From: a virus
DNA: 22,735 nt
Virus record (IMG/VR): IMGVR_UViG_3300049893_000608
Span: 1 to 22,735 of that record
Strand: one strand, 5' to 3'
The translations under genes and the position numbers were made by a program. The notes under the pieces are model-generated. The model had not been told where the DNA came from. It ran no database searches and saw only the letters and a program-made list of their open reading frames with translations. Below are positions 1-4,459 of this stretch, piece after piece. Numbering within the stretch: the stretch's first letter is position 1; each line of letters starts with the position of its first letter.

Positions 1-147
1 GGAGCAAGGGAAACGGTGGGATTACTATATTGCAATATGAGCAGAAGGCTATATATGCCAAGCCAAGGAGCTTTAAAACAATACGGATGGGAACGTGAAC
101 CAGTTAAAGCAAAGGAAGAAGAAAAGCCGTTTATATTACCATTCTAA
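1..147 (+). CDS. Partial small phage protein, 3' end only
   Basis: The window opens inside this reading frame, which runs to a TAA at 145-147. The visible C-terminus is Lys/Glu-rich and ends in EEEKPFILPF. I do not recognise it. A second reading is possible: another frame ends with TGA at 38-40, and an ATG at 37-39 overlaps that stop (ATGA), which would give a coupled 36-residue gene at 37-147. No good ribosome binding site stands just before that ATG; a GGTGGG lies about 16 bases upstream. The gene after it has its own AAGGAGGA site overlapping this stop, so the unit is continuous and co-transcribed. I am fairly sure the last 30 residues are coding, and unsure whether the gene starts inside or before the window. 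Confidence 0.4.
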   Translation, partial: GARETVGLLYCNMSRRLYMPSQGALKQYGWEREPVKAKEEEKPFILPF

Positions 148-158
148 GGAGGATTACT

Positions 159-404
159 ATGTACCAACCAACGCTACAGACAATGAAGCAGTACAACGAA
201 GCAATTGAAAGCTACAACAGAGCCGAGGAATATTTCAACCGCACAGATATTACCGTAGAAACAAAGCAGGAAAGGGCGTTAGATTGTCAGATACTTTGCA
301 ATCATCTTAATGGGCTTATCGGGAAAATGAAAGACCTTGATTATGTTATGACGAGAGAAGAAATCTTGGAAGGATTTAGGCAGGTCAAATTTTTAGGATT
401 GTAG
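159..404 (+). CDS. Hypothetical phage protein, 81 aa
   Basis: This is an 81-residue charged, probably all-helical protein with no signal peptide, membrane segment or catalytic motif that I can see. The ATG is preceded by AAGGAGGA at 147-154 with normal spacing, which fixes the start. The N-terminal half is rich in Asn, Tyr, Glu and Gln, and the C-terminal half contains a likely amphipathic helix. It lies 12 bases upstream of the rusA-like resolvase gene and is surely in the same operon, so a role in phage DNA metabolism is possible, but this rests on position only. No function is assigned. Confidence 0.7.
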   Translation: MYQPTLQTMKQYNEAIESYNRAEEYFNRTDITVETKQERALDCQILCNHLNGLIGKMKDLDYVMTREEILEGFRQVKFLGL

Positions 405-416
405 GAGGCTGAAACG

Positions 417-809
417 ATGATAATTTTTACAGTGCCAGGCAAGCCAACAGGAAAAGGTAGACCACGCTTTGCAAGTAGGGGAAAATATGTGACTACATAT
501 ACACCCGAAAAGACGGCTAATTATGAGAATTGGATTAAAGTTTGCTTTATGAAGGATTATCCCGATTTTAAGCCGTTGGAAGAACCTTTGAGGCTTACAT
601 TTATTGCAACGTTTATTAAGCCTAAGTCAAACAAAATGAAATTCCCAACAATCAAACCAGATTGCGATAATTTAATCAAGTGCATGGACGCATTGAACGG
701 CATTGCGTTTTTGGATGATAAGCAGATAGTGAGTGTATTGGCTGAAAAGAAGTGGGGAAACAATGAGTGCGTTGAGATTAGGCTTGAACCGATGGAATAT
801 GAGTTTTAA
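417..809 (+). CDS. rusA: RusA-type Holliday junction resolvase
   Basis: This 130-residue protein matches the usual length (about 120-140) of the RusA family, dimeric Mg-dependent endonucleases that resolve four-way junctions formed in phage replication and recombination. The N-terminus carries the family signature GKPTGKGRPR (residues 8-17). The catalytic acidic region is clear: KPDCDNLIKCMDALNG (80-95) followed by FLDD (98-101), giving Asp82, Asp84, Asp91 and Asp100/101 as candidate metal ligands, as in E. coli RusA. A TAGGAGG site stands 8-9 bases before the ATG. In many Bacillota phages RusA sits in this spot, at the end of the replication genes and shortly before the late regulator, and the layout here agrees. 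Nothing looks broken. Confidence 0.93.
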   Translation: MIIFTVPGKPTGKGRPRFASRGKYVTTYTPEKTANYENWIKVCFMKDYPDFKPLEEPLRLTFIATFIKPKSNKMKFPTIKPDCDNLIKCMDALNGIAFLDDKQIVSVLAEKKWGNNECVEIRLEPMEYEF

Positions 810-816
810 CAAATAC

Positions 817-998
817 ACACAAGGAGCGTGATGTTGCCATGAGAAAGATATTACTAAAAATGAGGGACGGCATAAAGAAGTATTGCGAGGAAGTGGACAG
901 ATGCACCAAGTGTAAATGGAACTATTATGAATATTGCCATACACCGAACAAAGATGGAAGTTGTATATACAAAGAAAAAACACAAGGAGCGTGATGTT
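817..998 (+). repeat. 19-bp direct repeat spanning two translation-start regions
   Basis: The sequence ACACAAGGAGCGTGATGTT occurs exactly at 817-835 and again at 980-998, just before the starts at 839 and 999. A shorter copy (AGGAGCGTGA, 1190-1199) precedes the start at 1206. Each copy holds a Shine-Dalgarno core, and the second also contains the stop codon of the preceding gene. This looks like a start cassette spread by duplication; no wider homology between the genes is evident. Confidence 0.8.
839..994 (+). CDS. Cys-rich mini-protein, 51 aa, possible zinc binder
   Basis: This small gene starts at the ATG at 839 with AAGGAGCG at 821-828 and ends with TGA at 992-994. The 51 residues are basic at the N-terminus (MRKILLKMRDGIKKY), followed by CTKCKWNYYEYC and a later SC, giving cysteines at 16, 22, 25, 33 and 42 plus His34. 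The C-X2-C pair with further Cys/His is compatible with a small metal-binding knuckle, but I cannot name a family. Its stop lies within the ribosome binding region of the next gene, which starts at 999, so the two are translationally linked. A longer overlapping frame beginning at 927 is better explained as the next gene with a false early start. Confidence 0.6.
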   Translation: MRKILLKMRDGIKKYCEEVDRCTKCKWNYYEYCHTPNKDGSCIYKEKTQGA

Positions 999-1184
999 AT
1001 GAATGAGAGAAGCGAATTGCATAGTTGGTTGTGTGAAACAAAATTGGACTATCATATAGCAAGTGACCCAAAAGAACAATTAAGGTTAAGACACTTATTT
1101 ATAAAGCTTGAGCGGATATATAAAAGAATGTGGGACAGGTACGAAAAATATAAAAGAAAAATGGAAGACTGGGGCATTTATTAA
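999..1184 (+). CDS. Hypothetical charged phage protein, 61 aa
   Basis: I start this gene at the ATG at 999, eight bases after AAGGAG at 984-989, rather than at an in-frame ATG at 927. The latter has no ribosome site and would overlap the upstream Cys-rich gene. The 61-residue product is highly charged and probably helical, with a long Arg/Lys/Tyr-rich C-terminal stretch that includes RMWDRYEKYKRKMEDW. No known domain is recognised. The charge pattern would suit a nucleic-acid-binding or small regulatory protein, but that is only a guess. It is part of the tight forward operon. Confidence 0.65.
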   Translation: MNERSELHSWLCETKLDYHIASDPKEQLRLRHLFIKLERIYKRMWDRYEKYKRKMEDWGIY

Positions 1185-1205
1185 ATGACAGGAGCGTGAA
1201 ACGCT

Positions 1206-1436
1206 ATGAAACTAGAAGAAATCTTTGCAGAATACGACTGGCTGCGTATGTTGAAGGAGCGGAAACGCCAGAGAAAGCTAATGCAGAAATACCGCAGTAT
1301 AAAAGTACCACTGGTAGTAATCGAAACTAATACTAATGCGGAGGTGTTTGAGTATGAGACCAGCCAATGTAATATTTACGGAGACGCAGAAGCAGGAAAT
1401 AAAACAGAGAGCGGAGCAAGGAGAAAGGCTTTATAA
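1206..1436 (+). CDS. Hypothetical basic protein, 76 aa, long overlap with next gene
   Basis: The ATG at 1206 follows AGGAGCGTGA (1190-1199), the same start cassette used by the two upstream genes. The first 45 or so residues look like a real protein: an acidic start, a very basic helix (LKERKRQRKLMQKYRS) and a hydrophobic strand (KVPLVVIE). The last 27 residues are read from DNA that also encodes the start of the helix-turn-helix gene at 1354, an 83-base overlap that is long even for a phage. Their composition (Gly, Asn, Thr, Ala) looks like a shadow frame. Either the tail is an accident of the overlap, or the gene once ended earlier. Function unknown. Confidence 0.5.
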   Translation: MKLEEIFAEYDWLRMLKERKRQRKLMQKYRSIKVPLVVIETNTNAEVFEYETSQCNIYGDAEAGNKTESGARRKAL

Positions 1437-1797
1437 TTTAGCAAGGGAATATAAAGTGGCTAGGTATCGTATAACGGAGGTAATAAATGGCATGACGTAT
1501 CGGGAAAAGATGATGAACTTGCCGAGTGCGGACGAACGGAAGGAAAGCGATATAAGGCTACAGCTTGCAAGGCTGAAAAGATATTGGAACACGTTTAGTG
1601 TAGGCGATGCTGTAAGGCTAAAATATCCGTTGGGTAAGAAATGTTTGAATCTGGATGGCACAGTTACGTACAAAAACCGCTATTTTTTGAACGTTAAGTC
1701 GCAGGGTGATATATTTGAGGTTAAGATGTCAGATTTGATTTTAGAGGGTAATAAAACACAGATAAAACATATTCGGAACGATGAGAGGATGGGATGA
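1354..1797 (+). CDS. Helix-turn-helix protein with C-terminal beta domain
   Basis: I choose the ATG at 1354 because GCGGAGGTG (1338-1346) lies at ideal distance; an in-frame ATG at 1336 has no such site. The product is 147 residues. Residues 10-48 form a homeodomain-like/resolvase-type helix-turn-helix (TETQKQEIKQRAEQGE, then LAREYKVARYRITEVING), the arrangement seen in transposase and recombinase DNA-binding domains. Residues 82-130 are beta-rich with alternating hydrophobics (SVGDAVRLKYP, TVTYKNRYFLNVKS) and could be an SH3/KOW-like domain. It probably binds DNA as a small regulator; no catalytic residues are seen. Its stop overlaps the next start as ATGA, indicating coupling. Confidence 0.7.
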   Translation: MRPANVIFTETQKQEIKQRAEQGERLYNLAREYKVARYRITEVINGMTYREKMMNLPSADERKESDIRLQLARLKRYWNTFSVGDAVRLKYPLGKKCLNLDGTVTYKNRYFLNVKSQGDIFEVKMSDLILEGNKTQIKHIRNDERMG

Positions 1798-2120
1798 TAA
1801 TGGATAAAACTTATACTACTGGACAGATGATTGATATGTTGTTGGAGAATCCGAAAAGGAAGGCTAAAGACTCAGACGATTGTGGAGCTTATCTTGCTTT
1901 TAATGATGGAGTATTGTGTTGGTGTGGAGATGGTCAAAATGAACAGGAATTTGCAATAGCAACAGAGGATTTCGGTTTAAAATGGACAATTATTGAACCC
2001 GAACCAAAACAAGTTGATTTTGTGGAAGAGATAGAACGATTGAAAAAAGAAATTGATAAAATAAAAGAAGAGTGTGAAAAATATAAACATTTTGCATCTA
2101 AGTGTGGATATTTTAGATAA
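1794..2120 (+). CDS. Hypothetical phage protein with C-terminal coiled coil, 108 aa
   Basis: The ATG at 1794 overlaps the preceding stop (ATGA); a second in-frame ATG at 1800 is equally possible. The N-terminal 75 residues resemble the small phage proteins that begin with a modified-region-like motif (TGQMIDMLLENPKRKAK) followed by strands ending in WTIIEPEP, similar in layout to DUF2829-type proteins, but I cannot assign the family with confidence. Residues 76-100 form an amphipathic Glu/Lys heptad stretch (FVEEIERLKKEIDKIKEE), a probable coiled coil. It is the last gene of the forward cluster: 134 bases follow without a gene before the regulator at 2255. Confidence 0.65.
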   Translation: MIMDKTYTTGQMIDMLLENPKRKAKDSDDCGAYLAFNDGVLCWCGDGQNEQEFAIATEDFGLKWTIIEPEPKQVDFVEEIERLKKEIDKIKEECEKYKHFASKCGYFR

Positions 2121-2254
2121 TACTAACAATCCAATCACACTATAGCGCAACGCTACAAAACCAAGCCAAAAAACTATAAAAATAGCAAAGTAATATAAAT
2201 AGACCTTTAATCATACAACACCCCTTTAAACCGTAAATTAATATGGAGGTAACT

Positions 2255-2674
2255 ATGCGCACTAAGAATCGTGATAAAATTGATAGGCTAAAGTCATATA
2301 ATGATATTTGCAATAGAATTGATTTATTAAAAGAGGTATACCAACGCATAGAGAATAAGATGCAATCACCGAAATGTATGATAATAACAGATATGCCGAG
2401 GGGAGGCGGTGGAAACAAAAGCGATATGATGCTGGCGAGTTTCGAGAGGCTGGAACGGCTGGAACAGGATATACAGAATGAGCAGGATAAGTTGATACCA
2501 TTATTGGACGATATACGCAATATTATTGAGTCTATCGAGATTGTGCGGCATTATGAGGTTATGACTTGGCGGTATATTGTAGGACTAACATGGGAGGAAG
2601 TGGCTGAGCGGATGGGATATGATATACGGCATGTTACAAGGTTGCATGGGCAGGCTTTGAATAGGCTTACATAA
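2255..2674 (+). CDS. DUF1492/ArpU/RinA-like late transcription regulator
   Basis: This 139-residue protein starts at the ATG at 2255 after ATGGAGGT (2243-2250), not at the in-frame ATG that lies within that site. It has the hallmark of the DUF1492-type regulators of Gram-positive phages: a helical N-terminus, the motif MPRGGGG (47-53), another long amphipathic helix, then a sigma-70 region 4-like helix-turn-helix near residues 100-136 (WRYIVGLTWEEVAERMGYD, with RHVTRLHGQAL as the recognition part). ArpU/RinA relatives sit just before terS and activate the late operon, and the same order is seen here, interrupted by a reverse-strand operon. The likely target is the control region at about 3599-3640. 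A terminator follows the gene directly. Confidence 0.85.
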   Translation: MRTKNRDKIDRLKSYNDICNRIDLLKEVYQRIENKMQSPKCMIITDMPRGGGGNKSDMMLASFERLERLEQDIQNEQDKLIPLLDDIRNIIESIEIVRHYEVMTWRYIVGLTWEEVAERMGYDIRHVTRLHGQALNRLT

Positions 2675-2681
2675 AGAAAAA

Positions 2682-2712
2682 ACTCAGCTTAATCGGCTGA
2701 GTCCTTTTTTTT
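2682..2712. terminator. Bidirectional intrinsic terminator
   Basis: A 7-bp perfect stem, ACTCAGC (2682-2688) with GCTGAGT (2696-2702), encloses a 7-base loop. On the forward strand it is followed by CC and eight T. On the reverse strand it is followed by TTTTTCTTTAT. It ends both the DUF1492-like gene and the convergent reverse operon, whose TAA stop (2689-2691) lies in the loop. Confidence 0.88.
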
Positions 2713-2844
2713 GTCATTTTTTCGTTTCTCGATTTCGTTGTCAATGGCAGTTCTTACAAAGTCAACTTCTTTTTCATACGGTACGAGCAGGGATTTAGCC
2801 TTCTCTATTTGTGCTTCATCGAGGTAATAGCTGTATTTTTTCAT
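2689..2844 (-). CDS. Ribbon-helix-helix (CopG/Arc-like) DNA-binding protein, 51 aa
   Basis: The start is set by AAAGGTGAC a few bases upstream of the ATG at 2844. It overlaps the stop of the preceding reverse gene as ATGA, so the pair is coupled. The 51 residues fit a minimal ribbon-helix-helix fold: a strand (KKYSYYLDE), helix A (AQIEKAKSLLV) and helix B (VDFVRTAIDNEIEKRK), then a Lys/Asp-rich tail. Such proteins bind palindromic operators as dimers and often repress their own operon; many are antitoxins. A perfect palindrome sits in the promoter of this operon (3490-3503) and is an obvious candidate site. The order, with the regulator second, is allowed for such pairs. Identity of the fold is likely; the operator link is inferred. 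Confidence 0.75.
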   Translation of the reverse strand: MKKYSYYLDEAQIEKAKSLLVPYEKEVDFVRTAIDNEIEKRKNDKKKDSAD

Positions 2845-3434
2845 TGTGTCACCTTTGATGTATCTGTGACATATGAAGTTGTTTCTGAATCCCACACAAG
2901 GTTTGGTATAGTCTTGCCTTTAAGTTTAAAACATTCCCCAGCTCCACCGACATCTTTTGGATGCGCCCTCATACAATCGAAATGGATACATGCCTTTCTT
3001 TCTTCTTCGGTACAAGTCTTGCGACAATCTACGCCACCCCATCCATTCATCTCTACTTCAATCTTATTTGAATTGACTTCGTGAATTTCCTTAGCATCAT
3101 CATAATCAAGTCCATTGAGTTCTGAATCAATATCTCTATCCATGTCATAACTTTCGTCCCTGCGAACCCTGAGGGTATATCCTAAACCGTCTATCTGTAT
3201 GTGTATTTTGCCTGTGGTGTTGTCGGTAGAATCTTCGAGTACACTTATACCGCTGCATACTGTGTTTATGAATAAATTCTCTATTTTGTCAACAACAACT
3301 CTCATTTGCAAAACTTCTTCAAACTGGAGATTCTTTCCCATGTGAACTTGCTTCATAACGTTTATCCACATTTCAACTTCTTTCTCTGTCCCTTGAAATG
3401 TCATTCCTGTTACTTTCTCTGTAATATTAATCAT
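2841..3434 (-). CDS. Unknown acidic protein with C-terminal Cys/His cluster, 197 aa
   Basis: I start this reverse gene at the ATG at 3434, preceded by AAAAGGTGG; the longer frame begins at a TTG that lies within that site. The 197-residue product has a predicted alpha/beta N-terminal half, a very acidic stretch (RRDESYDMDRDIDSELNG, 91-108), and a C-terminal region with cysteines at 137, 141, 149, 154 and 168 and histidines at 151 and 158 that could bind zinc. No signal peptide or membrane helix is visible, so it is probably cytosolic. I recognise no family. Its own promoter, opposite orientation and pairing with a ribbon-helix-helix gene mark it as phage cargo (a moron or toxin-antitoxin-like pair) rather than a structural gene; its role is unknown. 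Confidence 0.7.
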   Translation of the reverse strand: MINITEKVTGMTFQGTEKEVEMWINVMKQVHMGKNLQFEEVLQMRVVVDKIENLFINTVCSGISVLEDSTDNTTGKIHIQIDGLGYTLRVRRDESYDMDRDIDSELNGLDYDDAKEIHEVNSNKIEVEMNGWGGVDCRKTCTEEERKACIHFDCMRAHPKDVGGAGECFKLKGKTIPNLVWDSETTSYVTDTSKVTQ

Positions 3435-3482
3435 AATCGTCAACCACCTTTTCAATAATTTCAGTGAAAAACCTGATAATTA

Positions 3483-3512
3483 ATTCTAGCATGATATATC
3501 ATGATACGTCAA
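3483..3512 (-). promoter_or_regulatory. Sigma-70 promoter with palindromic operator for the reverse operon
   Basis: Read on the reverse strand, TTGACG (3512-3507, 5 of 6 to consensus) and TAGAAT (3488-3483, 5 of 6) are 18 bases apart. The spacer contains the perfect 14-bp palindrome CATGATATATCATG (3490-3503), with a further TATCATG-like half just outside it. A repressor bound there would block the polymerase directly. Transcription would start near 3475, about 40 bases before the ATG at 3434. The ribbon-helix-helix product of this operon is the best candidate binder. Confidence 0.78.
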
Positions 3513-3598
3513 TATATATTTCACAATTATTTTAAAATTTATTCAATTATTTCTGAAAGCCGCTAATAGATTGAAAATGTTTTTTAACTATTTTTAAA

Positions 3599-3640
3599 AT
3601 GTCCTAGTATGTCCATATTGTTTTTTGATATTATTATGAT
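3599..3640 (+). promoter_or_regulatory. Candidate activator-dependent late promoter
   Basis: ATGTCC occurs at 3599-3604 and again at 3609-3614, exactly one helical turn apart. Downstream is TATGAT (3635-3640, 5 of 6 to the -10 consensus) with a poor -35 hexamer (TCCATA, 3612-3617). The repeat is thus centred near -41 of a start at about 3647, the place where class II activators bind when the -35 is weak. An alternative -10 is TGGTAAACT at 3642-3650. The DUF1492-like protein would be the expected activator. The repeat is real; the promoter role is inferred. Confidence 0.4.
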
Positions 3641-3684
3641 GTGGTAAACTAAAAAAATAATAAATTTATCCCCCATAAAACATT

Positions 3685-3724
3685 CGGCTGATATAAACAG
3701 ATATTGGCCGTTTGTTATTTTTTA
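3685..3724 (+). terminator. Intrinsic terminator in the terS leader region
   Basis: CGGCTGATAT (3685-3694) pairs over 10 positions with ATATTGGCCG (3701-3710), two of them G-U wobbles, around the loop AAACAG. The tract TTTGTTATTTTTTAT follows at once. No protein gene on the forward strand needs this terminator, because the DUF1492-like gene already ends at 2682-2712. It would therefore end a short leader RNA started near 3647. Confidence 0.65.
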
Positions 3725-3752
3725 TATGCTTTTATCTCCTCTCTTCTTATAC

Positions 3753-3775
3753 CCTGCATTGCTTCGGCGTGCAGG
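3753..3775 (+). other. UUCG-capped RNA hairpin
   Basis: CCTGCATTGC (3753-3762) and GCGTGCAGG (3767-3775) form a 9-bp stem with one bulged U around a TTCG tetraloop closed by C-G, a very stable RNA cap. No T-run follows, so it is not a terminator. It lies between the two leader terminators and could stabilise a leader RNA or serve as a recognition element. Function unknown. Confidence 0.55.
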
Positions 3776-3799
3776 CTCAAACATTATTAAAGTTTATAT

Positions 3800-3838
3800 A
3801 TGCGATTAACGTTGCGCATTACAATTAACGTATGCGAT
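3800..3838. repeat. ATTAACGT/ATGCGAT repeats upstream of terS
   Basis: ATGCGATTAACGT (3800-3812) is followed 12 bases later by ATTAACGTATGCGAT (3824-3838). ATTAACGT is repeated directly with a 19-base period, and ATGCGAT occurs at both outer ends; GCGCAT lies between them. Repeated short sites before terS are where packaging phages often place recognition sequences for the small terminase, but nothing here proves that. A transcription-factor site is equally possible. Confidence 0.5.
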
Positions 3839-3863
3839 GCACCTATGTAGCTCACATTGCAGC

Positions 3864-3891
3864 AGCCCGTCACATTATGTGCGGGCTTTTT
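3864..3891 (+). terminator. Strong intrinsic terminator upstream of the tRNA-like element
   Basis: AGCCCG (3864-3869) pairs with CGGGCT (3882-3887). Inside, separated by a single T, CACA (3871-3874) pairs with TGTG (3878-3881). A run of five T (3887-3891) follows. This is the second forward terminator within 200 bases that has no protein gene upstream, so it belongs to a leader RNA or protects terS from read-through. Confidence 0.78.
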
Positions 3892-3910
3892 GCATCGCTT
3901 CGCAGCATAT

Positions 3911-3974
3911 CCGCTTGCGTGGAGGCAATAGACAGCTTGTAACTGTCTGTCGGGAGTTCGATTCTCCAAAGCGG
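3911..3974 (+). tRNA. tRNA-Thr(UGU)-like element with short D-arm
   Basis: CCGCTT (3911-3916) pairs with AAGCGG (3969-3974) as a 6-bp acceptor stem. The anticodon arm is textbook: AGACAG/CTGTCT around CTTGTAA, the loop of canonical tRNA-Thr with anticodon TGT at 3938-3940. The T-arm has GGAG/CTCC around TTCGATT; the outermost pair is a G-A mismatch (3952/3968). The D-region is only about 14 bases (3917-3930) instead of about 19. It can form at most a tiny TGC/GCA stem whose loop contains GG. No CCA is encoded. It may be a compact phage tRNA, a decayed tRNA, or a tRNA mimic. It ends 32 bases before terS. Confidence 0.55.
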
Positions 3975-4006
3975 TCTAATATTATTATGGTAAAGGTGGT
4001 GAGATA

Positions 4007-4459
4007 ATGAAAGATAAATTAACGGCAAAAGAAGAAAAGTTTGTGCAGGGTTTATTCTCAGGACTCTCACAACGCAAAGCATGGAAGCAAGCATTCCCGG
4101 AAGATGCTTCAACGAATGAAACAATAGACAATAATGCTTCAAAATTAGCTAAAAGGAATGAGATTATAGCTAGGTTAACAGAATTACAAGATGAAGTAAA
4201 AGAAAAAAATGTTTGGACAATTGAAAGATTGATTAAAAAGTTTGAAGAGATTGGGGAAAAGTCCCTCGATGAAGAAGAGATATTTGATAGAAACGGTAAA
4301 CCAACTGGACTATTAAAATTTGATTCTGGCGGGGCAAATAAAGCCTATGAAAACATAGGTAAATTGCTTGGATTCTATACCGAACAAGTAAAACATAGCG
4401 GTGAAACAGGGGTGAGAATTATATATGACATCCCAAGAAGAAACGGTAAGCCTACTTGA
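4007..4459 (+). CDS. terS: Terminase small subunit (Terminase_2-like)
   Basis: This 150-residue protein recognises phage DNA and delivers it to the large terminase. The N-terminus (LTAKEEKFVQGLFSG, then SQRKAWKQAFP) and the following NNASKLAKRNEIIARLTEL (about 42-60) form the helix-turn-helix DNA-binding region typical of the Terminase_2 family, in which the host-like phrase NASKLAKR is strongly conserved. The C-terminus would bind the large subunit. AAAGGTGGTGAG stands before the ATG. The last 35 bases overlap the start of the large subunit gene, so the two are coupled. The 5' region, with repeats, terminators and a tRNA-like element, is the likely control and perhaps packaging-start region. 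Confidence 0.92.
   Translation: MKDKLTAKEEKFVQGLFSGLSQRKAWKQAFPEDASTNETIDNNASKLAKRNEIIARLTELQDEVKEKNVWTIERLIKKFEEIGEKSLDEEEIFDRNGKPTGLLKFDSGGANKAYENIGKLLGFYTEQVKHSGETGVRIIYDIPRRNGKPT

Noticed and set aside
927-998. Longer start for the 61-aa gene
   Set aside because: The added 24 residues overlap the Cys-rich mini-gene and lack a ribosome site; the ATG at 999 has a perfect one.
2121-2242. Possible promoter and the small hairpin TAGCG-CAA-CGCTA (2143-2155) before the DUF1492-like gene
   Set aside because: The A-rich stretch holds TATAAA but no -35 at proper distance, and the hairpin has no T-run, so neither a promoter nor a terminator can be supported.
2809-3084. Forward open frame of 91 codons inside the reverse operon
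   Set aside because: Antisense to the Cys-rich gene, which has promoter, ribosome site and coupling; the forward frame has none.
3787-4142. Reverse-strand open frames of 60 and 90 codons antisense to the tRNA-like region
   Set aside because: They are read through the complement of the tRNA-like element, terminator and terS start, have no ribosome site, and look like the false proteins often predicted opposite tRNA genes.
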